DNA of 64,000 bases from Sporocytophaga myxococcoides DSM 11118. GTDB taxonomy: Bacteria; Bacteroidota; Bacteroidia; Cytophagales; Cytophagaceae. Position numbers and translations under genes: made by a program. The stretch lies in contig NZ_AUFX01000005.1 of assembly GCF_000426725.1 (NCBI RefSeq), positions 186,001 through 250,000 on the forward strand, written 5' to 3'. Under the pieces are notes generated by a model, which ran no database searches, was not told the origin of the DNA, and saw nothing but the letters and a program-made list of their open reading frames with translations. Of the stretch, positions 35,736-44,330 are shown one piece after another. Within the stretch, counting starts at the first letter, position 1, and each line of letters opens with the position of its first letter.

Positions 35736-37163
35736 TTAGCCAATAGAATTAACAGTCTTTTCATTCTCTACAAGCTCATGGTCAGGAATGTTTTTCGTTA
35801 TAAAATTCAGGAAGGGACCTGTCATAAATGTGGTAACGAGTGCCATAATCACCATGATGGTGAATATCTCCGTGCTGAGCACTCCCAAATCATAGCCAAT
35901 ATTAAGGACCACTAGTTCCATAAGGCCTCTGGTATTCATTAAAACACCTATAGATAAAGATCTTTTCCAGGAAAGCCCGGTAATCCTTGCAGCTAGTGCG
36001 CTACCCACAAGTTTTCCGAGAACTGCCAGGACTATAATGCCCAGGCAAACGATCCATAATTGGGGATTATTCAAAAGATTCACATGTGTTCTCAATCCAG
36101 TGAATACAAAGAATAGAGGGAGTAACAAAACAAGGGCTACATCTTCAATTTTTTCGGAAATAATTTTCTTCAGATTAAGCTCTTCAGGCATAATTACTCC
36201 GGCTATGAATGCTCCGAATAGGGCGTGGATCCCAATGATTTCGCAGATATAAGAAGATAATAGGAGTACGAGAAAAATAATTCCTGTTAATGACTTACTA
36301 ATATCTCCATTTTGTGCTTTCACAGTAAAAAGCTTCTTAAGTCCTGGTTTTATAACATACAGCATGAATAAAAGATATGCAATAGCAAGAACTATCGTGA
36401 GCAATGCAGAAAGAATAGTAGTTGCTTTTACAATTGCTATTACCGCAGCCAATACGCACCAGGCAGTAACATCATCTGCTGCTGCACATGTAAGGGAAAC
36501 CATCCCTATAGGATGTTTGCTCAGTCCTTTTTCATGAACTATCCTTGCCAATACAGGAAAGGCTGTGATACTCATCGCAATTCCCATAAATAGCGCGAAG
36601 GCCACGAAAGGAATTGTAGGTGGAGCAAAAGTGCTGTAAAGAAAGAATGAACTTACAACTCCGAGAAAAAAAGGAAATATAATACTTGCATGGCTTATGA
36701 TTACTGCCTGATGAGCCTGATTCTTAATCGTAGCCCCGTCAATCTCCATTCCAACAATAAACATAAACAGAATAAGCCCGATCTGACTTAAAAACTGAAT
36801 GTTGCCTAAAGAAGCTGCAGGAAAAATGAATGAAGACGCTTCTGGAAAGTATAAACCTAAAAGAGAGGGACCTAATACTATCCCGGCGATTATTTCTCCC
36901 ACTACTGAAGGTTGTCCGGCTTTTTGGAACAGATAGCCCAGTATTCTTGCAACTACCAGGATAATAGTTATTTGTAGTATTAATGTACTGAGAGGATTAT
37001 GCACATTACTGTTCAGACCAGAGAATATAGAGTCATTTTGGGTTGATGCCAATTGTGGCAATATTCTTTGTGCCTCCAGGTGTTTACCGTTATTAAGCAA
37101 AAACCAAATTAACAAAGAAAAGCCGCCGGTAAAGAGGGTATAGAAAATCAGATTTTTTTTCAT
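35736..37163 (-). CDS. CPA2-family cation:proton antiporter
   Basis: A 475-residue inner-membrane antiporter exchanging Na+ or K+ for protons. About twelve or thirteen hydrophobic segments follow an N-terminal membrane anchor and a polar linker. Conserved stretches include GYLFQKAGQPSVVGEIIAGI, the GLILFMFIVGMEID segment, and ALFMGIAMSITAFPVLARIV. The conserved Asp pair is in CAAADDVTAW. No TrkA or Usp domain is attached, although a small cytoplasmic tail remains. The next gene upstream is an FAD protein 140 bases away. Confidence 0.92.
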   Translation of the reverse strand: MKKNLIFYTLFTGGFSLLIWFLLNNGKHLEAQRILPQLASTQNDSIFSGLNSNVHNPLSTLILQITIILVVARILGYLFQKAGQPSVVGEIIAGIVLGPSLLGLYFPEASSFIFPAASLGNIQFLSQIGLILFMFIVGMEIDGATIKNQAHQAVIISHASIIFPFFLGVVSSFFLYSTFAPPTIPFVAFALFMGIAMSITAFPVLARIVHEKGLSKHPIGMVSLTCAAADDVTAWCVLAAVIAIVKATTILSALLTIVLAIAYLLFMLYVIKPGLKKLFTVKAQNGDISKSLTGIIFLVLLLSSYICEIIGIHALFGAFIAGVIMPEELNLKKIISEKIEDVALVLLLPLFFVFTGLRTHVNLLNNPQLWIVCLGIIVLAVLGKLVGSALAARITGLSWKRSLSIGVLMNTRGLMELVVLNIGYDLGVLSTEIFTIMVIMALVTTFMTGPFLNFITKNIPDHELVENEKTVNSIG

Positions 37164-37303
37164 AAAAGATTGTTAAATCAAGACAGCTGAAAATGTATTT
37201 CCATGATGATTTCCAGCTTAATTGGCTGCTGTCTGATTACGCAAATTTACAAAAAATATTATTTTTGAATGGCTTTTAGATTTTAAAATACCACTGTGAA
37301 AAG

Positions 37304-38686
37304 TCAATACGTTTTTTGTTCAACAGGAAGGTCTGAGAATAATAAAATATCTGCCAGAACTTCGGCTTGTAATCGTAATTCCGGTACTGCGGTTGATTCA
37401 AACAATACTCCTGTAAGGGGAGAGCCAAGAGCATAAATGATATTTTCATTGTAATGATTTTTTACTTTGCCGTCAGCAGAAGCATCCACGCCCAAATTGA
37501 GAGGACCTGGGTGAATTAATCCTTTTTGAAACATGCTTTGAATCAAGGGATCTTGTAATTTCAGATAGTTTAATTGGGGTCCTGTACAATTGATTACTCT
37601 ATGTACACTAATTGTTGTTGGTTGTTCATGCTTATTTTTTCTGATTGTTATATTTAATTTTCTGCCATTTTTTTCAAGCGTTTCTATTGTACCTGAATGA
37701 ATTTCAAGCATATTATTCTTTAGTAATTCATTAATGGTTATTTGATATTCTTGCGGTATCCTATGTCTGGAAATACTCCATAACCTGTTTAATTTTTTTA
37801 AGAAAAGCGCCTTGTCTTTAGCGGAAAAACTCATCCAGATTTTCTGGTTAAATGGTCTTAAACTTTCGATAATATCTCTCCAGTCTCCTCCTTGCTGTTT
37901 GTGGCTCCGCAAATGTTTTTTTACTATGGAGAAAACTTCAGTTAATGAGCTTGCCTTTTGGATTTCATTGTAAAAGGGAGGATAGAAATTCACAGGTTTA
38001 TGCACCGCTGGTAAAAAGCCATGTCTGCTATAAGTATATATTTTTCCTTTGTGAGAATTGTAGAATAATGTTGTGCATAAATCTATCATTGTTAAGCCGC
38101 TTCCAAGAATAAGTATGTCTTCTTCTTTATGTATTTTATCAATGATCGTTTTATGGTCCCAGGGATTTGTAAAATATATCCCATCATTAATGTACTTTTC
38201 AAAAGGATCATTGTCTGATTGAGGAGGAAAGTTTCCAGGGGCAAGGACTACTTTATCGCTGATAATTTTTTTTCCACTTTCAAGCAGTAGAATTGCTTTA
38301 TCATTATCCAATGTGAGGTCAATAGCCTCTTCGGTATGGATGTCAATAGCATCAAGGTTCTCGTTTAATTCACGGTAAAGGAGACTGGAAAGGTAATTCC
38401 CATAAAGCTTTCTGGGGACATAGTCCTCATGGTTATATGGATATTTATTTTCTTTCAGCCAGTTAATAAAATTGTCTTCATCAGATTGGAAAGCACTCAT
38501 TTTGCCAGCATTTACATTCAGCAAATGAAAGTTGAATTCGGTTGAGTATGCTGCTCCTCTACACAGTTTTTCAGACTTTTCAATAAGATGTATTTTTATT
38601 TGAGAATGTCTTTTTTTAAATAAGTGCAATGTGAGCATGCATCCGCAGAATCCACCGCCAACAATACTGATAGTCTTCATAGCCAT
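37304..38686 (-). CDS. FAD/NAD(P)-binding protein (NAD_binding_9 type)
   Basis: A 460-residue flavoprotein-like enzyme. The N-terminal dinucleotide-binding fold (ISIVGGGFCGCML) is followed by RGAAYSTEFNFHLLNVNAGKM, a hallmark of the FAD-NAD(P)-binding family PF13454. A second nucleotide motif, DILILGSGLTMIDL, lies near residue 200. Members occur beside metabolic or siderophore-related genes but their reaction is generally undefined. It is cytoplasmic. The sequence starts MAMKTIS; the third residue is an equally likely start. Confidence 0.85.
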   Translation of the reverse strand: MAMKTISIVGGGFCGCMLTLHLFKKRHSQIKIHLIEKSEKLCRGAAYSTEFNFHLLNVNAGKMSAFQSDEDNFINWLKENKYPYNHEDYVPRKLYGNYLSSLLYRELNENLDAIDIHTEEAIDLTLDNDKAILLLESGKKIISDKVVLAPGNFPPQSDNDPFEKYINDGIYFTNPWDHKTIIDKIHKEEDILILGSGLTMIDLCTTLFYNSHKGKIYTYSRHGFLPAVHKPVNFYPPFYNEIQKASSLTEVFSIVKKHLRSHKQQGGDWRDIIESLRPFNQKIWMSFSAKDKALFLKKLNRLWSISRHRIPQEYQITINELLKNNMLEIHSGTIETLEKNGRKLNITIRKNKHEQPTTISVHRVINCTGPQLNYLKLQDPLIQSMFQKGLIHPGPLNLGVDASADGKVKNHYNENIIYALGSPLTGVLFESTAVPELRLQAEVLADILLFSDLPVEQKTY

Positions 38687-38808
38687 TAACCTGTAAAAAG
38701 AACTGCCAGCAAAAGGGATATGTTTAATCCTTACAGTTATGGTTTGTGTATGAAGTAGTAAGGGGACTTTTCTTTATAAAAAAAATGCTGAACTCGTAAA
38801 AAAATCTT

Positions 38809-38855
38809 AAGTAAATAATAGAAATGAAGGAGGTCTTCATTTCTATTATTTACTT
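38809..38855 (-). terminator. Exceptionally long perfect hairpin terminator
   Basis: Two perfect 21-bp arms (38809-38829 and 38835-38855) flank a five-base loop. On the minus strand the stem is followed by AAGATTTTTTT, so it can end transcription of the beta-barrel gene whose stop is at 38868. A perfect stem of this length is unusual. Confidence 0.85.
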
Positions 38856-38867
38856 ACAAAGGTGTAA

Positions 38868-39485
38868 TTATTTTTCAATAGAAAAAGATAGTCCGAAATT
38901 AAGTTCGAAGTAGTTCAGACTGCTGAATTCCTGATAGGAATATGCAGCATAGTTATATCTTCCGGAAACAATAAGGCCCAAACCGTTTTTTAACTTTATT
39001 AGAGTACCGATCTCAGGACGTAAGCCAAAGCAGGTTTTGGTATGTTTTGATTCTAAAGTCGAATAAAACTTCTGATAATTACTTACATATGCACCCACTC
39101 CGATACCTGCGTATGGCTTGAATGCTGATATTGAGTTAAGATAATAGAAGCCTGTTGCCAGCACAGGTACTGTATTAAAGTATCTTGTCTGAACAGCGGA
39201 AATATTCCCACTACCTGTAGAATAAACTTCTCTGTCAAAATATTTTCTGAAATCATTATATCCGAGATTCAAACCAACAGATATATTTTTATTGATAAAA
39301 TATCTGCCTTCTATGGAAAAACCATCAAATAATTTTTTGTCTATATAGGACTTTAAATCGCCTGTAGCAAAGCCTAATCCATAGTTGTAGGAGAATAAGG
39401 TTTTTATATTATCCTGAGCATTGCAAGTGCTTTGAACTGATAAAAGTATTATGGCTATTAAGACCGGTAAAATATATTTTCTCAT
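38868..39485 (-). CDS. Outer-membrane beta-barrel protein
   Basis: A 205-residue protein with a signal peptide (ILPVLIAIILLSVQSTCNA). Alternating aromatic and polar residues, together with GLGFATGDLKSYID, GINKNISVGLNLG-like strands and a C-terminal LNFGLSFSIEK, fit an eight-stranded OmpA-like or OmpW-like barrel. The ligand is unknown. It lies 34 bases downstream of a DUF4136 lipoprotein and probably shares its operon. Confidence 0.8.
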   Translation of the reverse strand: MRKYILPVLIAIILLSVQSTCNAQDNIKTLFSYNYGLGFATGDLKSYIDKKLFDGFSIEGRYFINKNISVGLNLGYNDFRKYFDREVYSTGSGNISAVQTRYFNTVPVLATGFYYLNSISAFKPYAGIGVGAYVSNYQKFYSTLESKHTKTCFGLRPEIGTLIKLKNGLGLIVSGRYNYAAYSYQEFSSLNYFELNFGLSFSIEK

Positions 39486-39518
39486 TTTGAGTATTATGTC
39501 TGTTTGTGTTTATTGAAT

Positions 39519-40157
39519 TTATTGTCCTGCAAATAGATAAGGTGACTGGTTGAATAGACTATTGATACCATCTTTTGTCCTTTGCTCAGTCCCGGGAAAT
39601 GGACTTGTCAAGGCGCCAACAACAATTCCATTCCATACAATATTTAGAGAGTCGGTTGATGTTTTTACATTGACCATATCTATTGATAAACTTCCACTAA
39701 CTACTGCTGGATTATTGAAGTCTGAAGGTACTGAGAACGGTTTTGGGAAAAGAATTGTATCCGGATTTGCAAGTCCGGCGTAAGTCCCCCTATTGATGTA
39801 AGAAAAGTCATTTCCACCTGTGTAAAACAGCAAGCGAGAAACAATTACTATAAGATCAGGATTTGCATTTTTATCTACTCTTATAAATCCTCTTTGTGCA
39901 AGATTCGTATTTATAAGAGAAATAAAAGCAGTGTCTGAGATATTTGGGATTGCAGTTTCAGTAAGGAGATTTACAGGAGAAACTGAATTTCTGATAGAAT
40001 AAGTTTTTACTGTATTGAAATCAAAGTTTTTGTCATGATTGGTTACATAAACATCCTGTTCCTCAAATGAAAGGTCATTAGAAGGGTCAACCTTCTGGCA
40101 GGAAAAAGCTATTGCTAAGAAAAGAATGCCTGTCAGAAACAAATTTATTTTAGACAT
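39519..40157 (-). CDS. DUF4136-domain lipoprotein
   Basis: A 212-residue lipoprotein with a lipobox at Cys20 (FLAIAFSC). The DUF4136 domain is visible from FDFNTVKTYSI through ISLINTNLAQRGFIRVDKNA and PDLIVIVSRL. DUF4136 proteins are envelope lipoproteins of unknown role. It lies first in a two-gene unit with the beta-barrel protein, suggesting that the two act at the outer membrane together. Confidence 0.85.
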   Translation of the reverse strand: MSKINLFLTGILFLAIAFSCQKVDPSNDLSFEEQDVYVTNHDKNFDFNTVKTYSIRNSVSPVNLLTETAIPNISDTAFISLINTNLAQRGFIRVDKNANPDLIVIVSRLLFYTGGNDFSYINRGTYAGLANPDTILFPKPFSVPSDFNNPAVVSGSLSIDMVNVKTSTDSLNIVWNGIVVGALTSPFPGTEQRTKDGINSLFNQSPYLFAGQ

Positions 40158-40328
40158 TGATAAGTGGATTTATTTGAAAATTTAATTTCACAAAAATGAT
40201 AAAATAAGTTTAAAATGACAAAGGAATGATAAGGCAAGAGGGATAAGTGATTAGTTAGGGAAGTAATATTTCTTGAAGAATACCAACTCTGGAAACAATT
40301 ATAGCTGATTTTAATTAATTCCTTGATA

Positions 40329-40919
40329 ATGAAGTTGAAGGTCTATTTTTGGCTGATTGGGGTAACCTTATTTTCCTGCCGGGGAAATCAGGAACAATAT
40401 TTTACTTTCTCTGAAATACCTGAAAGTCTGGAACAGGTGTTACATTATAATGATGTGACGTTTGATGTTTCAGTAAAAGGGACAAGCAGTTTGAAAAAGT
40501 TAACTATCATCATAAAATCACCAGAGCTTAATGATACTTTGATAAGGATAGTCAACGGAAAAGTTTATGGAGTAAAAACTGGTGACCTCAACAATAATAA
40601 TCTTCCCGAAATTTATGTTTTTGTAATAGGCAGAGGCAATAATGCCAAAGGGAGTTTTATTGGCTTTGAATTTGGCAGTGACGAGGTCGTTCAGCTTGCC
40701 TTTCCTGAACCGAACCCAAAGATTATGGAAGGATATATCGGGCAAGATTCTCTTTTTATTCAGGGAAAACACCTGGTCAGGCAATTTCCAGTCTATAATG
40801 ATTCTGATTTAAGTTTAACCCCCACTGCAAATACCCGAGTAATAGAATATTCGCTCGATGACTCTCATCCCTATAAAGATATTCGCCTTCTGAATCTGGA
40901 AAATAGTTATGTGAAATAG
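40329..40919 (+). CDS. PliI-like (I-type lysozyme inhibitor-like) lipoprotein
   Basis: A 196-residue lipoprotein starting at ATG 40329 (MKLKVYFWLIGVTLFSC, lipobox Cys17). An upstream TTG at 40323 adds only two residues. The C-terminal half matches the PliI pattern by eye: GDLNNNNLPEIYVFV, GYIGQDSLFIQGKHLVRQFP and ANTRVIEYSL. PliI proteins bind invertebrate-type lysozymes and protect peptidoglycan. Placement in the outer membrane by a lipid anchor is unlike the free periplasmic proteobacterial form. It is followed 74 bases later by another exported protein. Confidence 0.7.
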   Translation: MKLKVYFWLIGVTLFSCRGNQEQYFTFSEIPESLEQVLHYNDVTFDVSVKGTSSLKKLTIIIKSPELNDTLIRIVNGKVYGVKTGDLNNNNLPEIYVFVIGRGNNAKGSFIGFEFGSDEVVQLAFPEPNPKIMEGYIGQDSLFIQGKHLVRQFPVYNDSDLSLTPTANTRVIEYSLDDSHPYKDIRLLNLENSYVK

Positions 40920-40993
40920 GGGTAAAAAATAATTTAATCTTTTTGGTTTCGTTAGCTTTTACCAACCAGCCAATGGAATAATTTGATTGAATT

Positions 40994-41674
40994 ATGAAGA
41001 GTACCTTACTAGCTATTTTAGTCTTAATCAGCCTGAACGTTATGGGGCAGGATAGCATTTGTGTAAATGCTGATCCAGCAGATTCTCTGGTAGTTTACAC
41101 ACCTGAGTTTAAATTCAAAAGGGGGATTTACCTTACTTATGAAGATTTTAAGAATAATTCACCCTTGCCGCTTTCTGCTGTTAAAACTGATCTGGATTCG
41201 AATTCCGTTCATTTTTTTAAAGACTTATTAAGCCATAAAAAAATTTACATCTATGATAACGGTCAGTTGAGGCTGCTGAAAAATACAGAATACTGGGGGT
41301 ATTCAGATGGGAGAAGGGTTTATTGCAACTCATACGGTCGTTTTTCAAGACTTGATATTATAGGCAGTATATGCTTTTTTGTAAAGATTTCTCCTATGCT
41401 GGATTTGAATGATGCTTTTTATTCTCATGCATACACCAACATTACGAGAAAAAACATGATGGATCCGGGAAGAAAAACTCAGGCTGATAAATACATTATG
41501 AATTTTGAAAATGGAGAGGTGTTTTTGCTTAATAAAAAACAGCTTGTAAGTCTGCTTTCAAAAGATGCCGAGCTATTAAATGATTATAATAAATATAAAG
41601 GAAAGAAGGATGTTAAGACTTTTATGTTTATCATGAAATACAATCAAAAGCATCCTATATCGTTTCTAAAATAG
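40994..41674 (+). CDS. Exported protein of unknown function
   Basis: A 226-residue protein with a signal peptide (LLAILVLISLNVMG). Notable segments are FKFKRGIYLTYEDFKNNSP, TEYWGYSDGRRVYCN and a C-terminal GEVFLLNKKQLVSLLSKD. No family is assigned. It shares a strand and short gap with the PliI-like gene and ends at a terminator. Confidence 0.7.
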   Translation: MKSTLLAILVLISLNVMGQDSICVNADPADSLVVYTPEFKFKRGIYLTYEDFKNNSPLPLSAVKTDLDSNSVHFFKDLLSHKKIYIYDNGQLRLLKNTEYWGYSDGRRVYCNSYGRFSRLDIIGSICFFVKISPMLDLNDAFYSHAYTNITRKNMMDPGRKTQADKYIMNFENGEVFLLNKKQLVSLLSKDAELLNDYNKYKGKKDVKTFMFIMKYNQKHPISFLK

Positions 41675-41701
41675 TATCGTTTAGTTTAATTTTCCTTATA
41701 G

Positions 41702-41724
41702 CCCTTTTCCTTATTGGAAAAGGG
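41702..41724. terminator. Terminator between convergent genes
   Basis: A perfect nine-bp stem, CCCTTTTCC / GGAAAAGGG, with a TTATT loop. It is followed by TTT on the plus strand and preceded by an A+T-rich stretch, between genes ending at 41674 and 41747. Confidence 0.7.
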
Positions 41725-41746
41725 TTTAAAAGGAAAATGATAATTT

Positions 41747-42472
41747 TTAAAATTTACTCAAAGCAGCACTTACCCAGTCTTCCGGAAGATTTTTCAAAGC
41801 CGCTCTCAACTCTTCTTCCCATTTTGCTGAAATGTAGTAAAGGTCATCTTTTTCATATCGATGCTCTACCATATTAAAGGTATCAGGCTTATACAATACT
41901 ACATCCAGAGGAAAATCAACATCGTTGGCACTTACTCTTGTTGAATCGAAGGATAGGAAACCAGCTTTTAAAGCTTCATTAAAATCTGTTTCATAAGTTA
42001 GAATTCTGTTGAGAATAGGTTTCCCATAACCTGAGTTACCTATTATCACGAAAGGGGTGCTGGTAGAGATTTCTATCCAGTTACCCTCAGGGTAAAGTAA
42101 AAATAGCTTATGCTCTTCATCGTCTTCAAGCTGCCCTCCAACTATGGTAAACAAGTTTATAAACAGTCCGGATCTTTCAAGTGAGCTCCTGTCTTCGTCG
42201 GCTACCCTCCTTAATTGAGAACCAAAAGCATTAACAACTTTATATAATTTGTCGAAGTTTTTGCCTTCGTTTTCTTCTATTACTTCTTTAAAGTAGGTAA
42301 GGGCTTTATCTCTCACTGATCTCAGACCGCTTGTCATAATGAACACAGCGTGTCTTTCTTTTTGATAAACATATACTTTTTTTGCAGTAGTAGTTTCTGA
42401 TCCTGAAGTTATTCTTGTGTCTGATAATGCAACAAGTCCTGATTTTAATTTAATTCCTAAACAATAGGTCAT
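41747..42472 (-). CDS. Anbu-type proteasome-like peptidase
   Basis: Anbu is a bacterial relative of the proteasome beta-subunit and HslV. The 241-residue protein begins MTYCLGIKLKSGLVALSDTR, in which Thr2, exposed by Met removal, is the expected N-terminal nucleophile. The GLRSVRDKAL segment and the later FVIIGNSGYGKPIL are also family-like. Anbu assembles into rings or helices but its substrates are not known. It is the last gene of a four-gene operon in which a transglutaminase-like protein, an alpha-E protein and a circularly permuted ATP-grasp protein precede it, all on the minus strand. Confidence 0.93.
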   Translation of the reverse strand: MTYCLGIKLKSGLVALSDTRITSGSETTTAKKVYVYQKERHAVFIMTSGLRSVRDKALTYFKEVIEENEGKNFDKLYKVVNAFGSQLRRVADEDRSSLERSGLFINLFTIVGGQLEDDEEHKLFLLYPEGNWIEISTSTPFVIIGNSGYGKPILNRILTYETDFNEALKAGFLSFDSTRVSANDVDFPLDVVLYKPDTFNMVEHRYEKDDLYYISAKWEEELRAALKNLPEDWVSAALSKF

Positions 42473-42517
42473 ATAATGTAATAAACAAAATTTTATAATT
42501 TATTCTAAATTCTAATA

Positions 42518-43372
42518 TTATTGCTGTTGCTGGCTTACCTGTACAATATGGTATGTTTTATTTTCTCCAATAGAAAGCAGCACTCCTTTAATCGGGCTGC
42601 AATCATTATAATCTCTTCCATGGGCTACTTTTATATAATGAATATTTACACGGCAGTTATTGGTAGGGTCAAATCCTGTCCAGCCCATACCGGGGATATA
42701 AACTTCTGCCCAAGCATGCATCCCTGCTGAACCAGTATAGGATGATCCTTGGTCAAGATACCCTGATATATAGCGACAGGCAAGTCCGTTGCTTCTGGCC
42801 ATTGCGAGGAACAAATGTGTATAATCCTGACAAACTCCTTTCTTTAACAGTATAACATCTGCAGCTGTGGTGTTTACATCGGTTACTTCCTTTTCGTAGG
42901 ACAAAAGATTATGTATATGAGTGTTTAATTCCAGGGAATAATCAAGCAGGTCTGAACTCCTTCTATAAATTAGTACTTCATTCTGATTTTCTTTGGGGAT
43001 AATTGTGAGAGGGGAAGTGTGGAGATAAAGAAAATTTTCTATGTAAAAGTTTGTAGAGTTTATTTCAGCCCACTGTTCATGAGCTGAAGGTCTAACGTTA
43101 TCAATATTATTAAGTTCTTCTTTTCTGACCTTTGCAGAATATTCCAATTTAAAATTTTTGAAATATCCTGCAGGTCTTATTCTTATCTGATTAAATCCTA
43201 AACTGTTTTTAGTACTGAAAATATCTTGTCCTGTAGAAACTTTTATCTGGAATTCAATCAATGACTGATACTCGCATTCGCAAGGCGAGATCATGAACTC
43301 GAAAAAAGCTTCCTTAACAGGATATTCATATTCGCTGATGGACTGATATACAATGTCAAAATACGTAGACAT
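42518..43372 (-). CDS. Transglutaminase-like protease/amidase of the Anbu operon
   Basis: A 284-residue protein with an N-terminal bacterial transglutaminase-like region (Bact_transglu_N, about 1-150) and a papain-like core. The triad is Cys181 in KKGVCQDYTHLFLA, His219 in GMHAWAEVYIPG and Asp235 in GFDPTN. Members of this family hydrolyse or ligate peptide amide bonds. It has no signal peptide, so it acts in the cytoplasm. The start is nine bases from the stop of the alpha-E gene, consistent with co-transcription. Confidence 0.92.
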   Translation of the reverse strand: MSTYFDIVYQSISEYEYPVKEAFFEFMISPCECEYQSLIEFQIKVSTGQDIFSTKNSLGFNQIRIRPAGYFKNFKLEYSAKVRKEELNNIDNVRPSAHEQWAEINSTNFYIENFLYLHTSPLTIIPKENQNEVLIYRRSSDLLDYSLELNTHIHNLLSYEKEVTDVNTTAADVILLKKGVCQDYTHLFLAMARSNGLACRYISGYLDQGSSYTGSAGMHAWAEVYIPGMGWTGFDPTNNCRVNIHYIKVAHGRDYNDCSPIKGVLLSIGENKTYHIVQVSQQQQ

Positions 43373-43381
43373 ATTTTTATG

Positions 43382-44323
43382 TTAAGAAATTTTCTGGTCC
43401 ACCAGCGATCCCAGTTTATATAAATTATCAAGTGTTTTCTCAAGAAAGGGTAGTATCTGGTCCTGAATTTCTTCTATAGTGAGGTAACTATATGAAGCCT
43501 GAAGTTTTCCCGCAAAGAATTCCACAGAACCTTTTTCTTCACCTTTCACAAGACTGATTTTCTGGAGACAATTATTCACTGCTTCCAGGTTAAAGATAAT
43601 GGATCTTGGGAAATCTTTATTAAGAATAAGAAACTCTAGAGCTTTTTTCAGATTTGGTACCGATTTATAATGGACCCTACTCATATCATATCCTTCCGCA
43701 CTTTTTAGCATTGCAATACACTGATAAGTTTCCATAGCTTTCCCGAGCTTCAACTGTTCTGTTTTTTCAATGTCACGAACCTTTGCTATCAGCATACGTG
43801 TAAGTTGTCCAGCGGCTTCAGTATGAATGCCCAATTGTATAAGCGACCATGTCTCATCATGGAGGAGGCTGTGATCAATATAACCATTTACAATAGCGCA
43901 CTGATGCACGACCATTTCAGTAAAGCTAAGTATCTCTTCTTCAGTAAGTGTCTTGCCTTGATATGCATTTGCACTATGGTAAAACTTATTGATAGATTCC
44001 CAAAGCTCTGAAGAGAGAATATCTCTGGCTCCTCTGGCATTCTCTCTTGCATTGTTGATAAAAGATTTGATGGAAACCGGATTGGTCTCATCAAGGGTAA
44101 TCTTATAGATAAGATTCTGATCTTCGAGGTTAAGAATATCTTCATCGTATTCATAACTGAGGCCTGTCATGCATGAAATGGAATCCAGAACATATTCCTT
44201 TTTGGAAAGATTAGGAGCATCCAAAGCAGAAAAATAATGAACATTAACATAACGGGCAGTATGTTGAGCTCTCTCAAGGTAACGTCCCATCCAGAGCAGG
44301 CTATTTGCGATTCTTGATAGCAT
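43382..44323 (-). CDS. Alpha-E domain protein (DUF403)
   Basis: A 313-residue, all-helical protein of the alpha-E (DUF403) family, recognised from MLSRIANSLLWMGRYLERAQ and the repeated helical segments such as SELWESINKFYHSANAYQGK. Alpha-E proteins accompany circularly permuted ATP-grasp ligases and are thought to cooperate with them. The biochemical role is not established. It is seven bases downstream of the ATP-grasp gene. Confidence 0.92.
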   Translation of the reverse strand: MLSRIANSLLWMGRYLERAQHTARYVNVHYFSALDAPNLSKKEYVLDSISCMTGLSYEYDEDILNLEDQNLIYKITLDETNPVSIKSFINNARENARGARDILSSELWESINKFYHSANAYQGKTLTEEEILSFTEMVVHQCAIVNGYIDHSLLHDETWSLIQLGIHTEAAGQLTRMLIAKVRDIEKTEQLKLGKAMETYQCIAMLKSAEGYDMSRVHYKSVPNLKKALEFLILNKDFPRSIIFNLEAVNNCLQKISLVKGEEKGSVEFFAGKLQASYSYLTIEEIQDQILPFLEKTLDNLYKLGSLVDQKIS

Positions 44324-44330
44324 ATGATAA

